NCBI RefSeq assembly: GCF_001482195.1
Contig: NZ_KQ759763.1
Span: 1,895,321 to 1,959,320 of the forward strand
Source: Luteimonas abyssi
GTDB lineage: Bacteria; Pseudomonadota; Gammaproteobacteria; Xanthomonadales; Xanthomonadaceae
Direction of reading: 5' to 3'
Length of the DNA stretch: 64,000 nucleotides
Shown here in pieces: positions 1-9,294 of the stretch. The notes under the pieces are model-generated. The model saw only the letters and a list, made by a program, of their open reading frames with translations. It had not been told where the DNA came from and ran no database searches. Numbering within the stretch: the stretch's first letter is position 1; the number at the start of each line of letters is the position of its first letter. Made by a program: the position numbers and the translations under genes.

Positions 1-464
1 AGCAGATCGACCGCCTGTTGCGGCGCGGGGGCGGCGGCGTGACGGTCGTCGGGTGCGGCCGCGACCGCTTCGGCCTGTGCCAGCGCTGCCGCCAGCGGCG
101 CGAGGCTGGCGGCCGCGACGGCGCGGTCCTGATCGCGCGTGGCCGGCAGGCCGTTGAGCGCCTGCGCGACCGCGCTCCAGTCCACCGGACGGTCCCGCAG
201 ATGCCGGGCCAGGGGATGCCGACGCGCGCCGCGTTGCCAGCCCTGCAGTTCATCCTGCCACCACGCCAGCTTGGCCAGGCCCGGTGCCGCCTCTTCACCG
301 GCCCATGCGGCGTCGGCGAACTCCTGCAGCAAGGCCAGCCAGGCCTCGCCGAACGCCCGCTGCGCGGCGGGGACGAACGCGATCGCCACGCCCCATTCCG
401 GCCAGCGGCTGCGGAACTTGTCGATGAAGGCCTCGGGGGCCTCGCGGTTGTCGGGTGTGTCCAT
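1..464 (-). CDS. Squalene/phytoene synthase-like protein (C-terminus cut by window edge)
   Basis: Reading leftward from an ATG at 464, about 154 codons are visible before the window ends, so the C-terminus is missing. The N-terminal part is alpha-helical and carries LAWWQDELQGW at residues 66-76, which matches the WW-x-E-L helix of squalene/phytoene-synthase-like proteins. The aspartate-rich motifs of true prenyl synthases are not clearly visible in this part, so it may be one of the non-catalytic or unassigned members that accompany ubiG in related genomes. It lies 170 bp downstream of the phosphatase gene on the same strand and could be a distal operon member. Family assignment is moderate; function is unassigned. 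Confidence 0.6.
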   Translation of the reverse strand, partial: MDTPDNREAPEAFIDKFRSRWPEWGVAIAFVPAAQRAFGEAWLALLQEFADAAWAGEEAAPGLAKLAWWQDELQGWQRGARRHPLARHLRDRPVDWSAVAQALNGLPATRDQDRAVAAASLAPLAAALAQAEAVAAAPDDRHAAAPAPQQAVDL

Positions 465-634
465 GGTCGTGCGGGCAGAGTTCAAGTGATCGGGCGGCGA
501 AGCATGTGGACACGGCACTAGTCTCGGGCGGTCGCGCCGCGGCCATCGGCTCCGGGCATCCGGCGCGAACGCGAGACCGTGGATCGAACGCCCGGTCGCA
601 GCGTGGGCGATGCGGCCGCGTTACCGAGCCGCCG

Positions 635-1318
635 TCAGCGACGCGGCGTGACCGGCCAGCGTGCGGGATCCAGCAACGCGCCGGGTCGGTCGATGAGCGC
701 ATCGCCGCCCCAGTCCTGCGGCAGGTCGTCGCCGAGACGATAGCCCCACAGCGCGACCACCGACGGCATGCCGGCCGCGCGCGCGGCCTGGATGTCGCGC
801 TCGTCGTCGCCGACGTAGACGCAATCCGCCGGCTCGACACCCAGCGTCTGCGCCGCATGCAGCAGCGGCAACGGATGCGGCTTGCGCTCGGCCAGCGAGT
901 CGCCGCCCACCAGGACCTTGCAGCGGAACTGCCACTCCAGCGCGCGCAGCACCTCGCTGGCCAGATACTCGGGTTTGTTGGTGACCACGCCCCAGGTGAC
1001 GCCGTCCGCCTCCAGCGCGTCCAGCAGCGTCGCCACATCCTCGAACAGGCCGCCATGACGCCCCAGCTCCTCGCGATAGATCTCGAGAAACTCCGGAATC
1101 ATGTCCTGCATCGCCGCCTGGTCCGCGTCGGGGAACGCCGCGGCCGACATCGCGCGCGCGCCCTTGGACACGTGCGGGCGCAGCTCGGCCAGATCCATCG
1201 GCGAGCGTCCGCGCTGCACGCGCATGCGGTTCACCGTGGCCAGCATGTCAGGCGCGCTGTCGAGCAGGGTGCCGTCGAGGTCGAACAGCACGGTGCGCGG
1301 GAAACCGCCGGCGCTCAC
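635..1318 (-). CDS. gph: HAD-superfamily phosphatase, phosphoglycolate phosphatase / MupP type
   Basis: The 227-residue product is a HAD hydrolase with the nucleophile motif [10 protein letters not shown] (Asp13 and Asp15) and a C-terminal [15 protein letters not shown] metal-binding motif; its length is normal for Gph. The GTG start overlaps the ubiG stop by four bases (GTGA), so translation is probably coupled. Family knowledge gives two options: 2-phosphoglycolate salvage (Gph), or N-acetylmuramate-6-phosphate dephosphorylation in cell-wall recycling (MupP). In Pseudomonas the MupP gene (PA3172) sits directly after mtaD and ubiG, exactly as here, which favours MupP. The sequence alone does not separate them. 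Confidence 0.85.
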   Translation of the reverse strand: MSAGGFPRTVLFDLDGTLLDSAPDMLATVNRMRVQRGRSPMDLAELRPHVSKGARAMSAAAFPDADQAAMQDMIPEFLEIYREELGRHGGLFEDVATLLDALEADGVTWGVVTNKPEYLASEVLRALEWQFRCKVLVGGDSLAERKPHPLPLLHAAQTLGVEPADCVYVGDDERDIQAARAAGMPSVVALWGYRLGDDLPQDWGGDALIDRPGALLDPARWPVTPRR

Positions 1319-2040
1319 GACGAGGTCTCCGTGACAGGCTTGCGCGCGCAGGCCACGTAGTTGACGTCGGTGCGGCGACCCAGCCGCGCACGATTGCGCC
1401 AGGGCTCGTAGACCAGCCCGCTGACATCCTCCAGCGCCAGACCGCTGCCGCGCAGCCACGCGGCGAGTTCCGACGGGCGGATGAAATCCTCGTAGCGGTG
1501 AGTGCCGCGAGGCAACAGTCGCGCCACGTACTCGGCACCGACGATCGCCAGTGCGAACGCCGCCGGGGTACGGTTGAGCGTGGACACGAACAGCCGTCCG
1601 CCCGGCTTGAGCAGGCGCGCGCAGGCGTCGAGGATCGCGCCCGGATCGGGCACGTGCTCGAGCATTTCCATGCAGGTGACGGCGTCGTACCGCCCTGCCT
1701 CGTCCTCGGCCAGAGCCTCCACCGACTGCACCCTGTAATCCACCGCCACGCCACTCTCACGGCCGTGCAACGCCGCCACCCGGATCAGGTCCTCGGCGAG
1801 GTCGATCGCGGTCACCTGCGCGCCTGCACCGGCCAGCGCCTCGCTGAGCAGACCGCCGCCGCAGCCGACATCGAGCACGCGCGCGCCGTCGAGGGTGACG
1901 CGCTCGGCCACATAGCCCAGACGAACCGGGTTCAACGCGTGCAGCGGCTTCTGCGGACCGTCGGGATCCCACCAGCGATTGGCGAGCGCGGCGAACTTGT
2001 CGAGTTCGGACTGGCGGAAGTTGGCGGATGCGGCGCTCAT
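1315..2040 (-). CDS. ubiG: Bifunctional ubiquinone O-methyltransferase UbiG
   Basis: A 241-residue class I SAM methyltransferase with motif [10 protein letters not shown] at residues 55-63 and the UbiG-typical N-terminus ([13 protein letters not shown], then [12 protein letters not shown]). It performs both O-methylations of ubiquinone biosynthesis (3-demethylubiquinone 3-O-methyltransferase and 2-polyprenyl-6-hydroxyphenol methylase) in the cytosol or at the membrane face. The ATG at 2040 is preceded by GGAG. It follows mtaD by 17 bp and overlaps the phosphatase gene by 4 bp, so the three form a translationally packed unit. The neighbouring mtaD deaminase can consume the S-adenosylhomocysteine released by UbiG. 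Confidence 0.95.
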   Translation of the reverse strand: MSAASANFRQSELDKFAALANRWWDPDGPQKPLHALNPVRLGYVAERVTLDGARVLDVGCGGGLLSEALAGAGAQVTAIDLAEDLIRVAALHGRESGVAVDYRVQSVEALAEDEAGRYDAVTCMEMLEHVPDPGAILDACARLLKPGGRLFVSTLNRTPAAFALAIVGAEYVARLLPRGTHRYEDFIRPSELAAWLRGSGLALEDVSGLVYEPWRNRARLGRRTDVNYVACARKPVTETSS

Positions 2041-2057
2041 TGGGGGGTCTCCGGAAC

Positions 2058-3392
2058 TCAGCGGCCCAGGGCCGCGATGCGGTCGCGCCACTGGCGCGCA
2101 TTGGCGACGAGGGCCGCGGGGTCGAGATCGACCAGCACGCGGTCGCGCAGGCGCGCGCGACCCGCGATCCAGACGTCGCTGACCTGGTGGCGGCCGGTCG
2201 CGTAGACCAGTTGCGAATGCACGTGATGCAGCGGCTGGGTCTCCAGCGGGGACAGGTCCACCAGCACCAGATCGGCCGCCTTGCCGGGCTCGATCGAACC
2301 GATGCGGTCGTCGAACCCGATCGCCTTCGCGCCCCCCAGGGTGGCCGCGCGCAGCGCGGTGGCGGCGTCGAACGCGGCGGCATCCTGGGCCACGGCCTTG
2401 GCCAGGATCGCCGCGGTCCGGGTCTCGCCGAACATGTCGAGGTCGTTGTTGCTGGCGCAGCCGTCGGTGCCCACCGCCAGGTTCACCCCGGCACGTTCCA
2501 GTGCGCAGGCCGGGCAGAACCCCGACGCCAGCTTGAGATTCGATTCCGGGCAGTGCACCACGCTCACGCCACGCTCCCGGCACAGGTGGATCTCGGCCTC
2601 GGTGAGTTGGGTCATGTGCACCGCGATCAGGCGGTCGTTGAACAGGCCCAGACGATCCAGGCGCGCGATCGGCCGCTGGCCGTGGTCCTTCAGCGACTGC
2701 TCCACTTCCTGCGCGGTCTCGTGCAGATGCAGGTGCACCGGCAGGTCGAGCTGGTCGGCCAGCATCCGGATGCGCTCGAAATTGGCGTCGTTGACCGTGT
2801 ACGGCGCATGCGGTGCGAACGCGGTGTCGATCAGCGTATCGCCGCGCCACTGGTCGTGGACCTCGCCGGCGCGGTCGAAGTACTCGTCGTCGCTCTTCGC
2901 CCAGGCGGTCGGGAAGTCGATCACCGGCAGGCCGACCCGGGCACGGAAGCCATGGCGCTTGTAGGTCGCGGCCTGCACATCGGGGAAGAAGTAGTTCTCG
3001 TTGACGCAGGTGGTGCCGCCGCGCAGCATCTCGGCGATCGCCAGGGTCACCCCGTCGGCCACGAAATCCGGGCCGATCACCGCGCCCTCGACCGGCCAGA
3101 TGTGCTCCTGCAGCCACATTTTCAACGGCAGGTCGTCGGCGACGCCGCGCAGCAAGGTCATCGGATTGTGGGTGTGCGCGTTGACCAGGCCCGGGATCAG
3201 TGCCGCGTCCGGGCGCGAAACGGTCTCGGCGGCGCGGAAGCGCGCGCGCGCCTGCGCGATCGGCAGCACCGCGACGATCGCGCCGTCGTGCACCGCCACG
3301 GCATGCTGCTCCAGCACCACGCCATGCGGCTCGATCGGCACCACGTGACCGGCTTCGATCAGCAGGTCGATGGATTCGGGGGTCTCAGGCAT
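2058..3392 (-). CDS. mtaD: 5-methylthioadenosine / S-adenosylhomocysteine deaminase (TRZ/ATZ family)
   Basis: A 444-residue amidohydrolase-superfamily protein. The metal site begins with NAHTH (His73, His75), followed by the [13 protein letters not shown] and [13 protein letters not shown] motifs typical of the Ado/MTA/SAH deaminase branch. It deaminates 5-methylthioadenosine or SAH, the inhibitory by-products of polyamine synthesis and methylation. Database names such as N-ethylammeline chlorohydrolase for this family are usually carry-over. The ATG at 3392 lies 2 bp after the upstream gene's stop, and ubiG follows 17 bp downstream. Substrate preference (MTA versus SAH) cannot be read from the sequence. 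Confidence 0.88.
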   Translation of the reverse strand: MPETPESIDLLIEAGHVVPIEPHGVVLEQHAVAVHDGAIVAVLPIAQARARFRAAETVSRPDAALIPGLVNAHTHNPMTLLRGVADDLPLKMWLQEHIWPVEGAVIGPDFVADGVTLAIAEMLRGGTTCVNENYFFPDVQAATYKRHGFRARVGLPVIDFPTAWAKSDDEYFDRAGEVHDQWRGDTLIDTAFAPHAPYTVNDANFERIRMLADQLDLPVHLHLHETAQEVEQSLKDHGQRPIARLDRLGLFNDRLIAVHMTQLTEAEIHLCRERGVSVVHCPESNLKLASGFCPACALERAGVNLAVGTDGCASNNDLDMFGETRTAAILAKAVAQDAAAFDAATALRAATLGGAKAIGFDDRIGSIEPGKAADLVLVDLSPLETQPLHHVHSQLVYATGRHQVSDVWIAGRARLRDRVLVDLDPAALVANARQWRDRIAALGR

Positions 3393-3394
3393 GC

Positions 3395-4219
3395 TCACTC
3401 GTCCGTTGGGGCGGCCGGCCAAGAAAAGACGCCGGGCAATGTCCGCGTATCGTAGCGTTCGCCGTCGTAGCGCACGACCCGGCTGCGCCGGCGATGTTCC
3501 CTGTGCGGGTCGTGCCAGTGCTCGCCGGGCTCGCGCGTCAGACGCTCGATGTCGGCCATGACCCGCAGATCGGCATAACCGCGCGTGTTGGCCGGTTCGA
3601 GCCCGATGCGCACCGTCGCCTGCTCCGTGACCAGCCTCTGCGCAGGGCCTGTGCAGGCCTCCCCCTCGAGTTGCGCCCAGACCTCGAGGTGGGTGGAGAA
3701 CACCGGCCGCAGCGCGCTGTCGTCGCGGACGTACAGCGTCAGTTCGTCGTTCACCCGTCCCTCGGGGCAACTCGGATTGCGCGAGGCGTTGCGCACCACC
3801 ACGCCGAACGCCCGCACGCCGGGCGCCAGATCGTATCGGGCGGTGTCCAGTCGCAGACCATCCGCGCCCAGTTCGAACGCGGCGTCTTCTTCGAGATCGA
3901 TCTCCCGCGTGGCGAGCGGCCGCGCGTCGTGCGCGTCCTGCAGCGCGATCAGCAGCCGCAACGGGCGGCCGTACCCGTTGTCCTGGTCCGGCAACCGGTA
4001 AGCGAGCGCCGTGAGCGCGAGCGAGGCATCGTACGGCCAGATACGGCAGGCCTGGGCGACCAGGCCCGTGTCGTCCCCGGCCGGGATCAGGTCCGCGGCG
4101 GCCAGCGCGTCGACAGTCCTGGCAGGACAGGCGGGGTCCGCCAGCGCCGCGGTCGGGAGGCAGACGGCGAGCACGACGCCCGCCACCCGCACCACCGCGG
4201 CGAACCACCCGCCCGTCAT
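3395..4219 (-). CDS. Secreted protein of unknown function between efp and mtaD
   Basis: The 274-residue product starts with a short basic segment and a hydrophobic stretch ending in AALADP, a likely Sec signal peptide cleaved near residue 27, so it should be periplasmic. The mature part has four cysteines that could form disulfides, no recognisable catalytic motif, and a basic, His-rich C-terminal section around EHWHDPHREHRRRSR. It is locked between efp (2 bp gap) and mtaD (2 bp gap), so it is almost certainly co-transcribed and co-translated with them. I do not recognise the family and assign no function. The ATG at 4219 is the only start that keeps the signal peptide and avoids efp overlap. 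Confidence 0.75.
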   Translation of the reverse strand: MTGGWFAAVVRVAGVVLAVCLPTAALADPACPARTVDALAAADLIPAGDDTGLVAQACRIWPYDASLALTALAYRLPDQDNGYGRPLRLLIALQDAHDARPLATREIDLEEDAAFELGADGLRLDTARYDLAPGVRAFGVVVRNASRNPSCPEGRVNDELTLYVRDDSALRPVFSTHLEVWAQLEGEACTGPAQRLVTEQATVRIGLEPANTRGYADLRVMADIERLTREPGEHWHDPHREHRRRSRVVRYDGERYDTRTLPGVFSWPAAPTDE

Positions 4220-4221
4220 CG

Positions 4222-4788
4222 TCACTTCACCCGACTGACGTACTCGCCCGAACGGGTGTCGACCTTGATCACTTCTTCCTGGGCGACGAACAGCGGCACG
4301 CGCACCACCGCGCCGGTTTCCAGCGTCGCCGGCTTGCCGCCGGTGCCGGCCGTATCGCCCTTCACGCCCGGATCGGTCTCGGTGATCTGCAGCTCGACGA
4401 AGTTCGGCGGCTGCACGGCGATCGGGGTGCCGTTGAACAGCGTCACCACGCATTCTTCCTCGCCCTTGAGCCACTTTTCGGCGCCGGCCATGCCGGCCTT
4501 GTCGGCCTGCACCTGCTCGAAGGTCTCCGGCTGCATGAAGTGCCAGTACTCACCGTCGGAGTACAGATACTGCATGTCGGTGTCGACGACATCCGCGGCT
4601 TCGACCGAGTCGGTCGACTTCATGGTGACTTCCTGCACCCGGCCGGTCCGGATCTGGCGGTACTTCACCCGGGTGAAGGCCTGGCCCTTGCCCGGCTTGA
4701 CGTACTCGGTGTCGGTGATGATCGCGGGTTCGTTGTTGACCAGGATCTTCATCCCGTTCTTGACGTCGTTCATGCCGTAGCTGGCCAT
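4222..4788 (-). CDS. efp: Translation elongation factor P
   Basis: The 188-residue protein has the three OB-like domains of EF-P. The loop VKPGKGQAF places the modified lysine at Lys34 (PGKG), the residue that receives beta-lysine in EpmA/EpmB organisms. EF-P enters the ribosomal E site and rescues stalls at polyproline stretches. epmB is divergent 83 bp away, consistent with the beta-lysylation type of EF-P. This matters here because several proteins in the window are proline-rich, for example the putative anti-sigma at 46711. efp appears to head the leftward gene string down to the phosphatase. Confidence 0.97.
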   Translation of the reverse strand: MASYGMNDVKNGMKILVNNEPAIITDTEYVKPGKGQAFTRVKYRQIRTGRVQEVTMKSTDSVEAADVVDTDMQYLYSDGEYWHFMQPETFEQVQADKAGMAGAEKWLKGEEECVVTLFNGTPIAVQPPNFVELQITETDPGVKGDTAGTGGKPATLETGAVVRVPLFVAQEEVIKVDTRSGEYVSRVK

Positions 4789-4871
4789 CTGGGCTCCTGC
4801 TGTCCCGCGGGCGGCGGGGATAGAATGTCGGATTCACGCACCCGGACCGGGCGCGCGCGATATAGCCCGAC

Positions 4872-5882
4872 ATGATACCCGCAGCCCCCCATCCCATACA
4901 GCCACGGCGCTGGCAGCAGGCCTGGCGCGAGGCCATCCGCGATCCACACGAGCTGCTGGCCGCGCTCGGCCTGGAGACGCTGGCCAGCCGCGTACCGGAC
5001 ACGGCCGCCACCGGTTTCGCCCTGCGGGTGCCGCGCGGCTTCGTCGCCCGGATGCGCCACGGCGATCCCGACGACCCCTTGCTGCGCCAGGTCCTGCCGC
5101 TCGACGCCGAGCTGCGGCCGGCCCCCGGGTTCGAACTGGATGCGGTGGGGGACGCGGCCGCCCGCGCCGGGCGCGGCCTGATCTGCAAATACCGCGGGCG
5201 GGCGCTGCTGGTGGCCACCGGAAGTTGTGCGATCAATTGCCGCTACTGTTTCCGCCGGCATTTTCCCTACGCGGAGGAAACCGCGGCGGCCGCAGGCTGG
5301 CGCGAGGCGGTGGACGCCATCGCCGCCGACACCGGCATCGACGAGGTGATCCTGTCCGGCGGCGATCCGCTGTCGCTCGCCACGTCCAAGCTGGCCGAGT
5401 TGACCGACGCGCTCGCGGGCATCGCCCACCTGCGCCGCCTGCGCATCCACACCCGGCTGCCGGTGGTGCTGCCCGAGCGCGTGGACGACGAGTTCGTGTC
5501 CTGGCTGGTCGGCCTGCCCTGGCCCGTTACCGTGGTGATCCACGCCAACCACGCCCGGGAATTCGATGCGGACGTGGATGCCGCGATGGCCCGCCTGCGC
5601 GCCGCGGGCGCGACGCTGCTCAACCAGGCGGTGCTGCTGCGCGGGGTGAACGATTCGGTCGATGCGCTGGCCGACCTGTGCGAGCGTGGTTTCGAGGCCG
5701 GCGTGCTGCCGTACTACCTGCACCAGCTCGACCGTGTGGCCGGCGCCGCCCATTTCGAAGTCGACGAGGCGCGCGCCCTGGCGTTGCATGCCGCGCTGCG
5801 CGTGCGCCTGTCCGGCTACCTGGTGCCACGCCTGGTGCGCGAGGTGGCCGGCGACGCGTCCAAGCGGCCACTCCAGGGCTGA
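4872..5882 (+). CDS. epmB: EF-P beta-lysylation radical SAM enzyme EpmB (lysine 2,3-aminomutase type)
   Basis: A 336-residue radical SAM protein with the CxxxCxxC cluster motif at Cys119, Cys123 and Cys126 (SCAINCRYC), then DEVILSGGDPLSL for SAM binding and the LHQLDRVAGAAHFEV segment typical of the lysine 2,3-aminomutase family. It converts (S)-alpha-lysine to (R)-beta-lysine, which EpmA attaches to EF-P. The partner epmA is not in this window. It is transcribed divergently from efp. At 336 residues it is much shorter than clostridial aminomutases, as expected for EpmB. A TAGAAT hexamer at 4821-4826 could be its -10 box, but no convincing -35 is seen. Confidence 0.93.
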   Translation: MIPAAPHPIQPRRWQQAWREAIRDPHELLAALGLETLASRVPDTAATGFALRVPRGFVARMRHGDPDDPLLRQVLPLDAELRPAPGFELDAVGDAAARAGRGLICKYRGRALLVATGSCAINCRYCFRRHFPYAEETAAAAGWREAVDAIAADTGIDEVILSGGDPLSLATSKLAELTDALAGIAHLRRLRIHTRLPVVLPERVDDEFVSWLVGLPWPVTVVIHANHAREFDADVDAAMARLRAAGATLLNQAVLLRGVNDSVDALADLCERGFEAGVLPYYLHQLDRVAGAAHFEVDEARALALHAALRVRLSGYLVPRLVREVAGDASKRPLQG

Positions 5883-6009
5883 GGCCCCGTGGGGCCCGGG
5901 CCCCTGGGGCGGCGCGGCCTGGCACACGACCGCTCGAACGCAGGCCCGGACACGATGGACGTGTGCGCACGTCCCATGGCATAACCCAACGCTCTTGCGG
6001 GAGGGGCGC

Positions 6010-8085
6010 ATGGCAAAGCAGGACAACGCACTCAGGCTGATGGTCGTCGACGACAGTGTCGAGGACGCGGAGGGGATCGTCAGCGGATTGCGCAACGCGG
6101 GCATCGCGGTACGACCGCTGCGGCCGGCATCGCTCGACGACCTCGACGCCATGCTCGCCGGGCAGACCATCGACCTCGTTCTCGCCGCACAACGGCCGGG
6201 CCTGCTGCCGCTGGCCGACGTCGCGCAGAAGGTCCTCGCCAGCGGCAAGGACATCCCGCTGCTGGCCGTCGTGGACACCATCGACGAAGCCGGCTATCTG
6301 GACGCGCTCGCCCTCGGCGTACGCCGGGTGGTGCCACGCCACAAGCCGCCGGTGCTGCTGTCGCTGGTGCGCAGCGAGTGGACCGACCTGGAGGCGCGCC
6401 GCTCGATGCGCCGCCTGGAAGCCCGCATCCGCGAGACCGAACGCCGTTGCGACGCGCTGATCGAGTCCTCGCGCGAGCCGATCGCCTACATCCACGAAGG
6501 CATGCACATCCGTGCCAATGCGGCCTATCTGGAAATGTTCGGACACGAGACGTTCGAGGACATCGAGGGCATGTCGTTGCTCGACATGGTCGCCCCGCAG
6601 CATGTCGAGGATTTCAAGCAACTGCTCAAGGGCCTGTCCAAGGGCGACGCGCCACCGCCCCACTACCAGCTGCAGGCCCGCGACATCGAGGGCAACGCCT
6701 TCGCGGCCACGATGGAGTTCACCCCGGCCCAGTACGAGGGCGAAGCCTGCCTGCAGGTGATCTTCCGGCGCGCCGAGGTCGATCCCGAACTGGCCCGGCA
6801 GGTCGAGGAACTGCGCCAGCGCGACCAGGTGACCGGGCTGCTGAACCGCCCCACGTTCCTGCGCCTGCTCGAGGACGCCGTGTCCGCGTCGGCCGCGGAC
6901 AACCGGCAGCACGGCCTGTTGCTGATCGAACCCGACCACTACCAGCGCCTGCTGCAGGAGATCGGCCTGGATTCGGCCGACGCCATGCTCGCCGCACTCG
7001 CCGAGCGTCTGGTCGGCGTGCTCGACGACGGCGCGGTGGCGGCGCGCTACGCCGAGCACCGGCTGGCGGTCCTGCTGCGCGACACCGATTACGCCGGCAC
7101 CGTCGCCCAGGCCGAGCGCATCCTCGCCGCGTTCGCGCGCGACATGTTGCAGATCGGCAGCCACTCGAGCGTGGTCAGCACGAGCGTGGGCGGGGTGCAG
7201 GTCGGCGAGAAGATCGCCAGTGTCAGCCAGGTGCTGGCGCGCGCCGATGCCGGCGTCACGTCGGCACTGGGCGTGGGCGGCAACCGCTACGAGATCTTCG
7301 ACCCCGCCGCAACCGACCGCGCCGAGGAGGAGCACATCCAGGCGTGGGTCGACCGCCTGCGCGATGCGCTCGACCGCGACAGTTTCGTGCTGCACTACCA
7401 GCCGGTGATCAGCCTGCAGGGCGACACCGGCGCGGTCTACGAGGCCCTGCTGCGCCTGGACGCGGGCGATGGCGAACTGGTCAAGCCCCTGACCTTCCTG
7501 CACATCGCCGAAGAGCACGGCCTGCTGTGGGAGATCGACCACCATGTGGTCGGCCAGGCGATCGCCCGCATCGGCGAGCGGATGCGGGCCGGCAGGCCGA
7601 CCACGCTGCTGGTGAAGGTGAGCCAGGCGTCGCTACACGACGACAGCCTGGTGCGCTACATCGGCGAGCAACTGGCCAAGCATCAGGTGCCGGGCGAGTA
7701 CCTGGTGCTGGAGCTGCCCGAGGCCAAGGTGTTCACCCACCTCAAGGCGACCCGCGATTTCGCCGAGGCCATCGGCCGCTACGACTGCCGTCTTGCGCTC
7801 GAGCATTTCGGCGTGGGCCTGGATTCGTTCCAGCTGCTGTCGCACCTGCAACCGCACCTGCTCAAGCTCGACCGCAGCTTCTGCGAGGAGTTGCCGCAGC
7901 TGCCGGACAACCAGAAGCAGGTCCACGACATCGCCGCGCGCGCGCGCGAGCTCGGGATCCGCACGATCGCCGACGCCGTGCAGGACGCGGCCAGCATGTC
8001 GATCCTGTTCTCGGCCGGCATCGACTACGTCCAGGGCAGCTTCCTGGCCGAGCCGGCGGCGCAGATGCATTACGACTTCGAGTGA
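6010..8085 (+). CDS. fimX: FimX-like c-di-GMP receptor (pseudo-REC, PAS, degenerate GGDEF and EAL)
   Basis: The 691-residue protein has, in order, a receiver-like domain (about 8-125), a coiled segment, a PAS domain (about 145-255), a GGDEF-like domain (about 262-432) and an EAL-like domain (about 440-685). The receiver keeps Asp14/Asp15, but the phosphoacceptor position reads LVLAAQ with no Asp. The GGDEF site reads AEHRL near 348-352. The EAL triplet is kept (478-480), but the metal and catalytic pattern is broken: NVS became KVS, DDFGTG became EHFGVG (598-603), and the final E-G-E motif became ADAVQ. Length and order match Xanthomonas FimX, which binds c-di-GMP and links PilZ and PilB in type IV pilus assembly. 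It is therefore probably a receptor, not an enzyme. Confidence 0.88.
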   Translation: MAKQDNALRLMVVDDSVEDAEGIVSGLRNAGIAVRPLRPASLDDLDAMLAGQTIDLVLAAQRPGLLPLADVAQKVLASGKDIPLLAVVDTIDEAGYLDALALGVRRVVPRHKPPVLLSLVRSEWTDLEARRSMRRLEARIRETERRCDALIESSREPIAYIHEGMHIRANAAYLEMFGHETFEDIEGMSLLDMVAPQHVEDFKQLLKGLSKGDAPPPHYQLQARDIEGNAFAATMEFTPAQYEGEACLQVIFRRAEVDPELARQVEELRQRDQVTGLLNRPTFLRLLEDAVSASAADNRQHGLLLIEPDHYQRLLQEIGLDSADAMLAALAERLVGVLDDGAVAARYAEHRLAVLLRDTDYAGTVAQAERILAAFARDMLQIGSHSSVVSTSVGGVQVGEKIASVSQVLARADAGVTSALGVGGNRYEIFDPAATDRAEEEHIQAWVDRLRDALDRDSFVLHYQPVISLQGDTGAVYEALLRLDAGDGELVKPLTFLHIAEEHGLLWEIDHHVVGQAIARIGERMRAGRPTTLLVKVSQASLHDDSLVRYIGEQLAKHQVPGEYLVLELPEAKVFTHLKATRDFAEAIGRYDCRLALEHFGVGLDSFQLLSHLQPHLLKLDRSFCEELPQLPDNQKQVHDIAARARELGIRTIADAVQDAASMSILFSAGIDYVQGSFLAEPAAQMHYDFE

Positions 8086-8223
8086 GCGGCCGAGCGAGGG
8101 TTTCTACCGGCTGCCGGGACCGTGACGAGTGGTCGCAGTACGGCGCTTCGCTTCTTTTCGCCACGACCTGAGAGGCCCCGCCGGAACCGGCAGCCCCGTC
8201 GTCGGGTGAAGTGCCACGAAAAA

Positions 8224-8245
8224 GGGCCCGCTCGGTAGCGGGCCC
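8224..8245 (-). terminator. Rho-independent terminator after htpX
   Basis: A perfect 9-bp G+C-rich stem (8224-8232 with 8237-8245) and a 4-nt loop lie 32 bp beyond the htpX stop. Read on the minus strand the stem is followed by five Us (the A run at 8219-8223). On the plus strand only TTCCCC follows, so it is mainly an htpX terminator, though it may also slow transcripts from fimX. Confidence 0.85.
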
Positions 8246-8276
8246 TTCCCCTGGAAACGCGGCTCTGCGACCGCAA

Positions 8277-9179
8277 TCAGAACGCGCGCTGGTGGACGCC
8301 GTCCTCCTGCTGCAGGTCGGCGTTGCGCAGCGCCTGGATGCGCTCCTCCATCGGCGGGTGGCTCATCAGCAGCTTCTTCAGGCCGTGACCGATACCGCCG
8401 CTGATGCCGAACGCGGCGACCTGCTTGGGCAGGGTGTTCTCGCCGTAGGTCTGGTTCAGGCGTTCCAGCGCGGCGATCATCTTGTGCCGGCCGGCCAGCT
8501 GCGCGCCGCCGATGTCGGCGCGGAACTCGCGACGACGCGAGAACCACATCGCGATCATGCTGGCGAACAGACCGAAGATCAGATCCAGCACGAACACGAT
8601 GGCGAAGTAGGCGATACCGCCACCGCCCTCGCGACCGCCGCTGAGGTAGTTGTTGATCGCCCGGCCGACGATGCGCGCCAGGAAGATCACGAAGGTGTTC
8701 AGCACGCCTTGCAGCAAGGCCATCGTCACCATGTCGCCGTTGGCGATATGGGCGACCTCGTGGCCGAGTACGGCCTCCGCCTCGTCGCGGTCCATCGCCC
8801 GCAGCAGGCCCGTGGATACCGCCACCAGGGAGTTGTTGCGGCTGGCGCCGGTGGCGAACGCATTGATTTCCGGCGCATCGTAGATCGCGACCTCGGGCAT
8901 GCCGATGCCGGCCTGCTCGGCCTGGCGACGCACGGTCTCGACCAGCCAACGCTCGGTCTCGTTGGACGGCTGGGTGATCACGTGCGCGCCGGTGCTGCGC
9001 TTGGCGCTCCACTTCGAGATGGCCAGCGAGACGAAGGCACCGCCGAAACCGAACACGGCCGCGAACAACAACAGGCCGGCGTTGGTCGCCGGGTCGATGC
9101 CGAAGATGGCCATGACGATGCTGACCAGCAGCAGCACGGCAAGGTTGGTGGCGAGGAAAATGGCGATTCGGCTGAACAT
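8277..9179 (-). CDS. htpX: Membrane zinc protease HtpX (M48)
   Basis: The 300-residue protein has two N-terminal membrane segments (about 5-27 and 33-54), the zinc motif HEVAH (His140, Glu141, His144), a further hydrophobic pair around 150-200 and the third-ligand region [10 protein letters not shown]. HtpX degrades damaged inner-membrane proteins and works alongside FtsH in envelope stress. The chosen ATG at 9179 begins MFSRIAIF; an upstream in-frame extension exists but would add a non-hydrophobic leader not typical of the family. It diverges from gluQRS with 115 bp between the start codons. Confidence 0.95.
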   Translation of the reverse strand: MFSRIAIFLATNLAVLLLVSIVMAIFGIDPATNAGLLLFAAVFGFGGAFVSLAISKWSAKRSTGAHVITQPSNETERWLVETVRRQAEQAGIGMPEVAIYDAPEINAFATGASRNNSLVAVSTGLLRAMDRDEAEAVLGHEVAHIANGDMVTMALLQGVLNTFVIFLARIVGRAINNYLSGGREGGGGIAYFAIVFVLDLIFGLFASMIAMWFSRRREFRADIGGAQLAGRHKMIAALERLNQTYGENTLPKQVAAFGISGGIGHGLKKLLMSHPPMEERIQALRNADLQQEDGVHQRAF

Positions 9180-9294
9180 CGTGAGGGGTTCCGTTGGCTG
9201 TCGCGGCGATGAGACCGCAGGCAATTCAATCAGATAGGGCGCGCTGCGGTAAATTCAAGGGACGTTTGCTCCCGAGTCTACCCGCCGACCGCGC

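Noticed and set aside
4789-4871. Defined promoters in the efp-epmB gap
   Set aside because: TAGAAT (plus) and a TATATC-like box (minus) occur, but no matching -35 elements were found, so no promoter feature is claimed.
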